DNA of 8,611 nucleotides from Fidelibacterota bacterium (GCA_029939785.1 JAOZSG010000020.1:9310-17920), one strand, 5' to 3'; counted from the first letter of the stretch, positions 1 through 7,599 are shown. A program made the numbers and translations. Notes: a model not told the origin generated them from the letters alone.

Positions 1-1960
1 TAATTATATTTTTAATTTGGTCAAAAGATGATGGAAATTCATGTAACCTATTTCTATTTATTAAAAATATTTTTTTATTATTGGTTTTACCTTTGATAAG
101 AGAAAAAATTCCATTAAAAAAGTCATTTTCTTCTTGATTTATGATAAATATATTATTTTCTACAATACTTTTTTCTATATTTTTTAATTCAGAGATTATT
201 TCGAAATTACAGTTTAATGTTTGCATATATTCTTTATAGATATCTTTTTCTCTAATATTGGATACAAAAATTATAATTTTTTCTGTTTTTTCGGTATATA
301 TACTTTCTTTAATAACTTCATTGGATTTTATGAAAAATTCAAAAGTTGAACCCTGTTTTAATGTAGATGTGACTTTAATATCTCCTTGAAACAAATTGAT
401 TAATTTTTTTGAAATTGCTAATCCTAAACCTGTACCACCATATTTCCGTGTTGTAGATAAATCCACCTGAGTAAAAGAATCAAATAATGTTGGAATTTTA
501 TCTTTTGGGATTCCAATTCCTGTATCGGATATTTTGAAGGATATATAATGTTCATTTTTTATACTTTTAAGTAAACTTATATCCAAACTTACCGATCCTT
601 TTGATGTGAATTTAATTGCATTATTCACAAGATTTGTAAGTATTTGTCGTAATCGTATAGGGTCTGAACTTATGAAAAATGGTAAGTCTTTATCAATTTT
701 ACAATCAAATGTGATTTGTTTTTTTAATGCATTTTGATACATTAATTCTAAAAAATTATCTAAAGAATCTCGAAAATTAAAAGGAATTTTTTCCAATTCT
801 ATTTTATTGGATTCAATTTTTGAATAATCGAGAATATCATTAATTACCTGGAGCAATGACTTTCCGCTATGATTAATTATTTTACAATATTCAAGTTGTT
901 CATCTGTAAGTTGTGTTTCAAGAATCAAATCTGTCATACCAATAACGCCGTTCATAGGAGTTCGAATTTCATGACTCATATTAGCAAGAAATTGACTTTT
1001 TGCAATATTTGCCTGTTCTGCTTCTCTTGCCATATTATTTGCATGCTCAATAGCATCTTCCAATTGTAAATTAATTTCTGTTAATACTTCATAACTTTTT
1101 TTTAATTCTTCTTTTGTTTTTATTTCCTGTCTAATATCCTGAACTAAACATATTAGATTATTATTGAATTTTTGATCATATAATAAAGAACATGACAAAC
1201 GAATTGGAATCTCTTCGCCTTTTTTATTTATAAGAAATGATTGTTCATAATTTAAATACCCTAATTCTTTGAATCGTATTAAATTTTCATCGGTTGGCTG
1301 ATAATGTGGATCAAGAATTTTTACCAGATTGGAAAAATATTTGTTTTCTCCAATAGATAAAATTGATTTGTTAATTAACTCATCCTGATTAAATCCTAAA
1401 AGATCACAAGTTGCCTTATTAATTTTTATAATGTTTGCATCAGAATTAATTACGAATAATGAATCATGAATTGCTAATAATATACTGTCAAAATAATCTC
1501 TTGAAACTACTGTTTTTTTTAATTGTTCATCGCGTGTCCAACTGTTACAAATATTTCGTGCCATTTGAAATATTTCTTTATGTTTAAACGGTTTATGAAG
1601 AAAAAATACATCATGTTTTAATTCGTTTTGTATTTGATCAATGTTGTATTCTGTAAAACCCGTAACAATAACTATATAAATCCTATCATCTATTGATCGG
1701 AGTTTTTTTGCTGTTTCAATTCCATTCCAACCCGGATCCATTTTCATATCAATAAATGCTACAGCAATTGGTTGTTCATTCTCAGTTTTATCTTTTACTA
1801 CTTCAAAACCTTTTTCACCACTATTAGCAACTGAAATGTCAAATTTAGTAATGATATTTTCGTCACTAAATTTGACATCACTTGTTTTCTCGCTAAAAAT
1901 ATATTTATATAGTTCTAAAATGCTAGGTTCGTCATCAATGACAATTATTCGATTATTCAT
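1..1960 (-). CDS. Hybrid sensor histidine kinase with N-terminal receiver (C-terminus cut by window edge)
   Basis: Reading from the ATG at 1960 down to base 1 gives 653 codons without a stop, so the gene continues past the left edge. Residues 1-135 form a receiver domain with acidic pair D9/D10, phospho-acceptor D71, T100 and K123. A PAS domain follows at about 153-278, then a coiled-coil-like linker to about 320. HisKA has the H-box SHEIRTPMNG with H330. HATPase_c has the N-box around N443-N447, DTGIGI at 479-484 and GGTGLGL at 508-514. From about 561 a receiver-like fold begins in which the usual acidic residues are not visible (see findings). No transmembrane segment or signal peptide is seen, so it is probably a cytosolic kinase that takes input through its receiver and PAS domains. 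The stimulus is unknown. The start fits the receiver fold exactly, yet no GAGG ribosome binding site precedes it, unlike the other genes here. It lies 56 bp downstream of the CsgG/PEGA gene and may be read with it. Confidence 0.93.
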   Translation of the reverse strand, partial: MNNRIIVIDDEPSILELYKYIFSEKTSDVKFSDENIITKFDISVANSGEKGFEVVKDKTENEQPIAVAFIDMKMDPGWNGIETAKKLRSIDDRIYIVIVTGFTEYNIDQIQNELKHDVFFLHKPFKHKEIFQMARNICNSWTRDEQLKKTVVSRDYFDSILLAIHDSLFVINSDANIIKINKATCDLLGFNQDELINKSILSIGENKYFSNLVKILDPHYQPTDENLIRFKELGYLNYEQSFLINKKGEEIPIRLSCSLLYDQKFNNNLICLVQDIRQEIKTKEELKKSYEVLTEINLQLEDAIEHANNMAREAEQANIAKSQFLANMSHEIRTPMNGVIGMTDLILETQLTDEQLEYCKIINHSGKSLLQVINDILDYSKIESNKIELEKIPFNFRDSLDNFLELMYQNALKKQITFDCKIDKDLPFFISSDPIRLRQILTNLVNNAIKFTSKGSVSLDISLLKSIKNEHYISFKISDTGIGIPKDKIPTLFDSFTQVDLSTTRKYGGTGLGLAISKKLINLFQGDIKVTSTLKQGSTFEFFIKSNEVIKESIYTEKTEKIIIFVSNIREKDIYKEYMQTLNCNFEIISELKNIEKSIVENNIFIINQEENDFFNGIFSLIKGKTNNKKIFLINRNRLHEFPSSFDQIKNII

Positions 1961-2016
1961 ATTCAATTTTTCAATTAATTATTAAGTCTTGAGAAAAAAT
2001 ACAAAAATCGAGCCAT

Positions 2017-3528
2017 TTACTTATGATAAAAGTTTAAAGAGAATAAAATGCTGTTTCCTGTGAGGTTTATTTTATCTAAATTATGTGATTTAAAATTATC
2101 CAAATAGTCATTATCAAATGCTTCCATTTCCATAATTCGACGATTCCATTCAACAGCGATTCCAAAGTTGTTTCCAAAAGGTTTAATTTCAATACCACCG
2201 CTAAATACAAATCCATGAGATTGATAAGTCAAACCATTAAGTGATTTTTCATCCCTGTATGCAGTCATTAACAGTAAATTATAAGCATATCCAATAGAAA
2301 AAAAAGGATTTACGACTTTATTAGGCAAAATGTTAAATTTAGAATTAATATTAATTTGCGGACTCCAATATACTATAGAATATTTTTCCTCATCTTTGTC
2401 TTCGGAGAAAAAATCGGATATCCAACTCTCAAACTCTTGACGATATATCCCAATTCCATATTCAAAAGCAACATTATCCATTAATCTATTGGTAGAAAGA
2501 AATTCTAAACCGTTCATTGATTTGATATTGTTGAAAAATTGATTATTATCAATTACTTTATCAAAAAGAATATTATCTGCGGCTATTAAATTATTAATTT
2601 TTTCGATATCAGAATTAATTCTTTTCGAATATTGAGTTTTTGAATATTTTACAATATTACCTTTTTTCCACTTATTTTTATTTTGTTGATAATCATTTGT
2701 ATCTTGATTTTTTAGTTCCTGATTTTTCTTACTTGTTTTAGATTTATTTTGGATCTTTTCCAGAAATAATGAAAGTTCTTTAATCTCTCCTTCACGTAAA
2801 TTATATGAAGAATTGTATATTTCATAGCCTGGAAGTTCTAACCTTACATTCAAAGTTTCCTCATGTGAAACCGTCAGTGTTACAGGTGATATTCCTTTAT
2901 ATATATTATTAATGAAAATATTTGCACCAATGGGAGCTGTGTAAATTTTTATTTTTGTGTCTTTATTTTTTTCAACAATTACAGGAGTTTTAATTTGAGG
3001 ATCTTTAATACCACATAATTGGTTGGCTACTGATGGGATTGCAGTTATAAGTACTTTACCAAGACCAAGGCTACTTTCTATATCATGAATTGCAGTAGCT
3101 TCAAGTTTTCCTGTTTCCACATCAATCAGGCGAGCACTTATTGAAAATAAATTTCCAAATTTACTTATTGTTCCGATAATAATTTTTTCTACGCCGATTA
3201 GTTTACCAACTTCAACAGCACATTCATCACTTGTACAATCTGATAATTGAAATTGCATTTCATTAAGGATGAGTTTCATTTTTTCCCGTTCAATGATTTC
3301 ATAAATATCATTACGAAAAATTTCTAATCTAAGTCTATCCGATAAAGTTTTTACATCAGAATTGGTTACACCATTTCCATCAAACTTCATGATTGCGATT
3401 GGGATTTTTTTTGATACTGAATTTGTATCTGTTTGTGAGTTATTTGTAAGTTTAAACTTATCCTGAGCAAAACTAATGGTGAATAACACCAATGATAATA
3501 ATAAAATTTTAATATGTAAATTATTCAT
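2017..3528 (-). CDS. Secreted CsgG/LpoB-like and PEGA domain protein with beta-rich C-terminus
   Basis: 503 residues with a clear signal peptide (K7, hydrophobic core 8-19, likely cleavage after SFA-Q near residue 21). No lipobox cysteine is seen. Residues about 42-172 resemble the CsgG/LpoB-type fold: IPIAIMKFDGNGV start, EIIEREKMKLIL at 77-88, a C98/C103 pair in a DCTSDECAVEVGKLIGV motif, and a repeated VETGKLEATA-like strand. Residues about 191-257 are a PEGA domain (KIYTAPIGANIFINN...PGYEIY). A Lys/Asn/Gln-rich linker follows at about 258-310. Residues about 340-503 are rich in alternating hydrophobic strands (NPFFSIGYAYN, GFVFSGGIEIKPFG, SILFSLNFYHK), like a small outer-membrane beta-barrel. 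A role at the periplasm/outer membrane, perhaps binding or sensing the cell wall, is inferred. The ATG at 3526-3528 has GAGG at 3534-3537 with a 5-nt spacer. The exact function is not recognised. Confidence 0.88.
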   Translation of the reverse strand: MNNLHIKILLLSLVLFTISFAQDKFKLTNNSQTDTNSVSKKIPIAIMKFDGNGVTNSDVKTLSDRLRLEIFRNDIYEIIEREKMKLILNEMQFQLSDCTSDECAVEVGKLIGVEKIIIGTISKFGNLFSISARLIDVETGKLEATAIHDIESSLGLGKVLITAIPSVANQLCGIKDPQIKTPVIVEKNKDTKIKIYTAPIGANIFINNIYKGISPVTLTVSHEETLNVRLELPGYEIYNSSYNLREGEIKELSLFLEKIQNKSKTSKKNQELKNQDTNDYQQNKNKWKKGNIVKYSKTQYSKRINSDIEKINNLIAADNILFDKVIDNNQFFNNIKSMNGLEFLSTNRLMDNVAFEYGIGIYRQEFESWISDFFSEDKDEEKYSIVYWSPQININSKFNILPNKVVNPFFSIGYAYNLLLMTAYRDEKSLNGLTYQSHGFVFSGGIEIKPFGNNFGIAVEWNRRIMEMEAFDNDYLDNFKSHNLDKINLTGNSILFSLNFYHK

Positions 3529-3586
3529 AAAGACCTCATTTTTGAGCAGATATACATAAAAACTATTTAATAATCATTAACAACAA

Positions 3587-3633
3587 AACAAATAAAAAAA
3601 TACTCCTTAAAAGAGAGTATTTTTTTATTTGTT
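3587..3633. terminator. Perfect 19-bp inverted repeat, probable terminator of the etf-acd operon
   Basis: Arms 3587-3605 and 3615-3633 are exact reverse complements around a 9-nt loop (3606-3614). The stem is mostly A/T, with a GAGTA/TACTC core next to the loop and a run of seven T on either strand, so it could act in both directions. It lies 89 bp past the acd stop and upstream of the CsgG/PEGA gene. The natural reading is that it ends the etfB-etfA-acd transcript. The low GC of the stem makes it weaker than a classical intrinsic terminator. Confidence 0.6.
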
Positions 3634-3643
3634 CATAAGCTCT

Positions 3644-3670
3644 GTCATCTTGAGCCCGTCGAAAGGTGAT
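3644..3670. repeat. Intergenic GTCAT...GTCGAA..GTGAT palindromic-type repeat
   Basis: The stretch GTCATCTTGAGCCCGTCGAA followed by AGGTGAT is noticeably richer in G+C than its surroundings. It resembles the widespread interspersed family written GTCATyCTGAGC..GTCGAAgGATGA, recalled from many bacterial genomes. Its ends (TCATCTT and AAAGGTGA) can pair with one G-T wobble when transcribed. Only one copy is in this window, so membership of a repeat family is from memory and not shown here. The GC-richer tail to about 3690 may belong to the same element. Confidence 0.45.
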
Positions 3671-3721
3671 TCCGAAGTAACAACGACTCCAACTTTCAAA
3701 TTACTTCTTACGAGTTTATCA

Positions 3722-5422
3722 CTAATTGATAAAATCATTTTTCAATTTTTCAATTTTATCTCCATAACTAATTTTAAAAGTTTCAATTCTATCTATCAGA
3801 TAATTCAATCGTGACATTGATTCATAAAGATAAAACTTGAATAAATCCGCTTTTTCATCATTTTTATCCGCAATCGGAAGAAATAAAACTAAACGGTAAA
3901 TTATTGAAATAATTTCTGTAATATGATTACCAACATAATCAAAAAAGTCTCTATTATTTACAGATTTAATAGATTCAAATACTTTATAATATTCATCAAT
4001 AAATGCTGCAATTAATTCTTTTTCAGATTTTAAATTTTGAACTTCATAAGATTTAAAGTCATCCAATTCATTTTTTAAGATATTGGATTTTAAACCTGAC
4101 AATACTGCAACAACCTGTAATTGTGTGGTACCTTCATAAATATTTGTAATTCGAGCATCACGTGAAAGTCGCTCTACAGGAAAGTCTTTCATATATCCGC
4201 AACCACCATGAATCTGAACAGAGTCATAACAAACTTTATTTGCCATTTCGGTAATGACAAATTTTGAAAGTGGAGTGAGAATATCTGCAATTGATTTTGC
4301 CTGTTTTAATTCTTGTCTTACATTTTCACCTTTTGAATGTTTTCTTTCATACATATCTTCAAAGTCAACAGCAGTAGCAGTTTTATAGAAGAGTAGTCGT
4401 GAAGTTTCAATTTCAGCCTGCATATTTTTCAGCATCTGGTAAACTGCCGGAATATTCACAATTGTTTTTCCGAATTGTTCACGTTCATTTGCATATTTGA
4501 CTGCTTCTTCGTATGCTGCCTGTGCAATACCCAAAGCCTGAGCAGATACACCCAGTCTTGCCCCATTCATCAAGCTCATAACATATTTAATGAGACCAAA
4601 TTTTCTTTTTCCAACTAATTCACATTCAGCCATATTAAATTGAAGTTCGCATGTAGGAGACCCATGAATACCGTGTTTATCTTCAATTCTTCTAACAATC
4701 ATATTATCATCTCTATAACGTTCATAGAGGAACATACTTAAACCACGACCACCTTTTGATCCTTTTTCAGATCGTGCCAGCACAAGAGAGATTTCACCGG
4801 AACCATTTGTAATAAACCGTTTTACACCATCGAGATACCATTTTCCATCTTTTTCAATTCCTTTTAATTGTACTGCTTGCAGATCACTGCCTGCATCCGG
4901 TTCTGTCAGGGCCATGCTTCCACTTACTTCACCATGACAAAACTTTGGTAACACTCTGTTTTTTTGCTCTTCAGTACCAAATTTAAATACAGTTACAGCA
5001 ATGTCCTGAAGACCATATAAATTCATCAAACTGGCATCGGCCTGTGACACCATTTCAACAATAGCACTGTTTATAGTTACAGGAAGGTTTAAACCACCAT
5101 ATTGACGTGGTAGAGTTCCTCCCAGATATCCGGCATCACCAAGTATTTTCATATTTTCTTTTGTAGCATCAGCCCATTCAACGATTCCATCTTTAAAAGT
5201 TGCACCTTTTATATCAACTTCTTCAGACCTTGGCCATATAAAATTAGAGCATATATCACCGGCATTTTTCAAAACCATATCATACCATTGCTCAGCTTCT
5301 TCATGAGAGTGGATTGCATCAGATCCGGAGTTTTGAAAATTATTTTCCAAATCTTCAATAATCGGTTTAATCTTTTGTTGACTCAGATAAAATTTTCTGT
5401 TTTTTGTATAAAAGTTACTCAT
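3722..5422 (-). CDS. Acyl-CoA dehydrogenase, long form (566 aa) with C-terminal extension
   Basis: FAD-dependent alpha,beta-dehydrogenation of an acyl-CoA, passing electrons to ETF. Signature 1 is ALTEPDAGSDLQA at 171-183. Signature 2 is Q403-IHGGCGYMKDFPVERLSR-D422. The catalytic glutamate is expected at E430 in RITNIYEGTTQLQ. Other family marks are FITNGSGE at 203-210 and REQFGKTI at 314-321. It is longer than the roughly 380-residue short- and medium-chain enzymes. The extra parts are an N-terminal segment (1 to about 75) and about 120 residues after 445, the layout of the DmdC/FadE5-like long subfamily with AcylCoA_DH_N and Acyl-CoA_dh_C type domains. The substrate cannot be told from sequence. 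The start overlaps the etfA stop as TAATG, with GAGG at 5430-5433 (7-nt spacer), so translation is probably coupled to etfA. The stop is TAG. Confidence 0.95.
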   Translation of the reverse strand: MSNFYTKNRKFYLSQQKIKPIIEDLENNFQNSGSDAIHSHEEAEQWYDMVLKNAGDICSNFIWPRSEEVDIKGATFKDGIVEWADATKENMKILGDAGYLGGTLPRQYGGLNLPVTINSAIVEMVSQADASLMNLYGLQDIAVTVFKFGTEEQKNRVLPKFCHGEVSGSMALTEPDAGSDLQAVQLKGIEKDGKWYLDGVKRFITNGSGEISLVLARSEKGSKGGRGLSMFLYERYRDDNMIVRRIEDKHGIHGSPTCELQFNMAECELVGKRKFGLIKYVMSLMNGARLGVSAQALGIAQAAYEEAVKYANEREQFGKTIVNIPAVYQMLKNMQAEIETSRLLFYKTATAVDFEDMYERKHSKGENVRQELKQAKSIADILTPLSKFVITEMANKVCYDSVQIHGGCGYMKDFPVERLSRDARITNIYEGTTQLQVVAVLSGLKSNILKNELDDFKSYEVQNLKSEKELIAAFIDEYYKVFESIKSVNNRDFFDYVGNHITEIISIIYRLVLFLPIADKNDEKADLFKFYLYESMSRLNYLIDRIETFKISYGDKIEKLKNDFIN

Positions 5423-6429
5423 TATTCTTCCTCTCTTAGATAATGTAACATAACTGGTAATATTTCATTTAAATCACCAATTATTCCCTTATGAGCAATA
5501 CCAAAAATAGGTGCATCTTTATCATTATTGATAGCAATAATTTTTTTTGATTCTTCCATTCCTGCTCTATGTTGAATCTGACCTGATATTCCACAGGCAA
5601 TATATAATTTTGGTCTCACTATGGAGCCGGTTTGACCAATTTGACGTACTTTTTCAGAAAACCCAAAATCGACTGCTGCACGACTCGAACCAACTTCACC
5701 ACCGAGAGATTTTGCTATCTGATGTAAAAGATTGAATGTTTCCTTACTTCCAACTCCTGCTCCACCAGCCACGATGATATCGCTTGTATCAAAATTAACA
5801 TGTTTAATTTTTGGAATTATTGATAGGAAATCATTTTTAATCCATTCTTTGTTAAAATCAACATTTGCTTTTTCAAGTTTAACAGGCTTATTTAATTTTT
5901 TTTCAGGTAATGTCATAACACCTTCACGAACACTAGCCATCATTGGACGGTTGTCAGGTGTTACAATAGTTGCTAATATATTGCCTCCAAAAGCAGGGCG
6001 AACCTGAAACAAAGACTGACCTTTGTTTTCTTTTCTATAAATAAGATCATCTATATAAAGTTGAGTACAATCTGCTGTCAATCCGGTTCGTAATGATGAT
6101 GCTATAAGTGGAGCAATATCTCTACCATTATGAGTTGCACCAAAAAGAACAATATCAGGTTCTTCACTTTTTATTATTTGTTCAATAATATTTTTATAAG
6201 CGATGGATTGAAGATTTTTCAGATTGTCATCTGTATAATAGATCAATCTGTCTAAGCCATTTTTAAAAAGATCATCAGTATCTTCAGGAAGGCTATCTCC
6301 GACAAAAACACCAACAACTTCACCTTTTGAAGGTTGCATGAGAGTGTAGGCTTTATATGCTAATTCCAGACTAACAAATCTGGATTTGTTTGTAATTGGA
6401 TTTTTTTCTATATATACTATCGTTTGCAT
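5422..6429 (-). CDS. etfA: Electron transfer flavoprotein, alpha subunit
   Basis: 335 residues, the normal length for EtfA/FixB. Residues 1 to about 180 form the N-terminal alpha/beta domain that packs against EtfB (LFGATHNGRDIAPLIAS at 95-111). Residues about 205-335 are the FAD-binding domain: AGGAGVGSKETF at 221-232, GSSRAAVDFGF at 247-257 with R250, QTGSIVRP at 266-273, and the family signature LYIACGISGQIQHRAG at 275-290 running on to IAIN at 298-301. APIFGIAHKGIIGDL at 306-320 ends the FAD site. There is no N-terminal ferredoxin extension. It forms a heterodimer with EtfB and should exchange electrons with the downstream acyl-CoA dehydrogenase. Its ATG overlaps the etfB stop (TAATG), with GAGG at 6437-6440 and a 7-nt spacer inside the etfB 3' end. 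Confidence 0.97.
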   Translation of the reverse strand: MQTIVYIEKNPITNKSRFVSLELAYKAYTLMQPSKGEVVGVFVGDSLPEDTDDLFKNGLDRLIYYTDDNLKNLQSIAYKNIIEQIIKSEEPDIVLFGATHNGRDIAPLIASSLRTGLTADCTQLYIDDLIYRKENKGQSLFQVRPAFGGNILATIVTPDNRPMMASVREGVMTLPEKKLNKPVKLEKANVDFNKEWIKNDFLSIIPKIKHVNFDTSDIIVAGGAGVGSKETFNLLHQIAKSLGGEVGSSRAAVDFGFSEKVRQIGQTGSIVRPKLYIACGISGQIQHRAGMEESKKIIAINNDKDAPIFGIAHKGIIGDLNEILPVMLHYLREEE

Positions 6430-7286
6430 TAGTCAACCTCTATATAATCTTTTTTAATATCGTCAATTAATTTGTGAATACCTGTATGTTGATTGTCATA
6501 CATTTCCAGATTTCCACCGGTAAGTGTAATACTCTTAATTTTATGTACTTTTGTTGGACTTCCGTTTAATCCACATTTTTCTGCATCTAATTCAAGAGAT
6601 TCAAGATCATATGATGGAATTACCCATCCGTTTTCTTCTGCAATTTTTCTTTCATCATCGGAAAAAGCTGATGGGATGTTTGATTTAAAGAATTTTAACA
6701 TATTAAGACAGTTTGAATATCTTGGATTATTTGCTTCATCAGTTACAGTTAATAAGACAGGAAATTTACTTTTTATTACTTCTGTCTGTGTTTCGCCATC
6801 TCTTTGTACTATGATATAATCATCTGTTATTTCTTGTAATTTTGAAACATAAGTAATCTGATTAAAACCAATTTTATCAGCTACCTGTGGTCCGACCTGA
6901 GCGGTATCGCCATCTATCGCTTGTCTTCCGGCAAGTACCAAATCAACGTCACCAATTTTTTCGATTGCTCCGGAAAGAGAATATGATGTTGCCAAAGTAT
7001 CAGCTGCTGCAAATTTTCTATCTGTTATTAAAGCAGCTTTATCGGCACCCATATATAATGCATGTTTTAAAATGTCTATTGCTCTTGGAGGTCCCATGGT
7101 AATAACATGAACTTCTGCATCAATTTTATCTTTTATTTCGAGAGCCATTTCCAATGCGTTTAAATCTTCAGGATTAAATATTGCCGGCAATACTGCTCGG
7201 TTGATTGTACCGTCATCTTTCATAGCTTTTCCTGTAATATTTGCAGTATCGGGTACTTGCTTGGCTAATACAACAATTTTTTTCAT
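6429..7286 (-). CDS. etfB: Electron transfer flavoprotein, beta subunit, bifurcating-like motif
   Basis: 285 residues, somewhat longer than the usual 250-265, with the extra length around residues 202-228. Recognisable blocks are IVVLAKQVPDT at 4-14, GADKAALITDRKFAAADTLATS at 80-101, AGRQAIDGDTAQVGPQ at 119-134, VQRDGETQTEV at 160-170, and NNPRYSNCLNM at 186-196. The 119-134 block is the nucleotide-binding loop. In canonical ETF it reads like GKQAIDDDxNQTGQ and holds AMP. The DGDTAQVGP form seen here is typical of clostridial and bifurcating-type EtfB, where a second FAD binds. First gene of the etfB-etfA-acd operon. GAGG at 7292-7295 lies 5 nt before the ATG, and the promoter should lie in the gap up to 7616, though no convincing -35/-10 pair stands out. 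Confidence 0.96.
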   Translation of the reverse strand: MKKIVVLAKQVPDTANITGKAMKDDGTINRAVLPAIFNPEDLNALEMALEIKDKIDAEVHVITMGPPRAIDILKHALYMGADKAALITDRKFAAADTLATSYSLSGAIEKIGDVDLVLAGRQAIDGDTAQVGPQVADKIGFNQITYVSKLQEITDDYIIVQRDGETQTEVIKSKFPVLLTVTDEANNPRYSNCLNMLKFFKSNIPSAFSDDERKIAEENGWVIPSYDLESLELDAEKCGLNGSPTKVHKIKSITLTGGNLEMYDNQHTGIHKLIDDIKKDYIEVD

Positions 7287-7510
7287 TATTTCCTCTATAT
7301 TCTTGTTAATTAACTTGCTAATAATAAGTCCATAGTTTAACCAAAATAAAGGGTAATAATCAACATTTTCTTAATTTTGTCAGAAAAACTAATATTATAA
7401 TCATTATTTGTTTATTTATTTGGTTTATTTTATGCTGATTATATTCTATGAATGGAAGACAAAATTAATTAAATTACGTTCTTATTTTATGATGATATTC
7501 GGTAACTGTC

Positions 7511-7523
7511 TTGATAGTATCAA
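7511..7523. promoter_or_regulatory. TTGATA-G-TATCAA palindrome, possible operator
   Basis: Perfect 6-1-6 dyad upstream of larB, 94 bp before its ATG. Its size and position would suit a dimeric regulator, but a 13-bp palindrome can arise by chance in AT-rich DNA. No regulator is encoded nearby to support it. Confidence 0.2.
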
Positions 7524-7529
7524 AAATTA

Positions 7530-7599
7530 TAGACAGGATTAACTGGATAAACAGGATAAAAAAATATATTAATCCAGTAAATTCTGTTAATCCTGTCTA
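7530..7599. repeat. 9-bp tandem repeat arranged as a large inverted repeat (ACAGGATTA family)
   Basis: The left half holds three consecutive 9-mers: ACAGGATTA (7533-7541), ACTGGATAA (7542-7550) and ACAGGATAA (7551-7559). The right half holds the same family on the other strand. The outer arms 7530-7543 and 7586-7599 are perfect 14-bp reverse complements. An inner pair, ACTGGAT (7542-7548) and ATCCAGT (7572-7578), also matches and leaves a small right-side bulge. The element ends 17 bp before the larB ATG, so it lies in or next to the 5' leader. It resembles the TAATCCTGTTTATCCTG-type interspersed repeat of many bacteria, recalled from memory. Confidence 0.75.

Noticed and set aside
869..1069. 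66-codon plus-strand reading frame
   Set aside because: It is antisense to the HisKA and linker region of the sensor kinase, has no ribosome binding site, and encodes no recognisable protein. Chance open frame.
3629..3814. 61-codon plus-strand frame
   Set aside because: It begins inside the inverted repeat, crosses the interspersed repeat and ends antisense to acd. It has no family resemblance.
5547..7102. Plus-strand frames at 5547-5735, 5732-6007, 6493-6819 and 6887-7102
   Set aside because: All lie antisense within the highly conserved etfA and etfB genes and show no protein-like features of their own.
7305..7314. GTTAATTAAC palindrome upstream of etfB
   Set aside because: A 10-bp A/T-rich palindrome is expected by chance in DNA of this composition.
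7530..7599. Riboswitch or intrinsic terminator upstream of larB
   Set aside because: No known riboswitch core was recognised, and the hairpin is not followed by a T tract. The 9-bp tandem structure explains the pairing.
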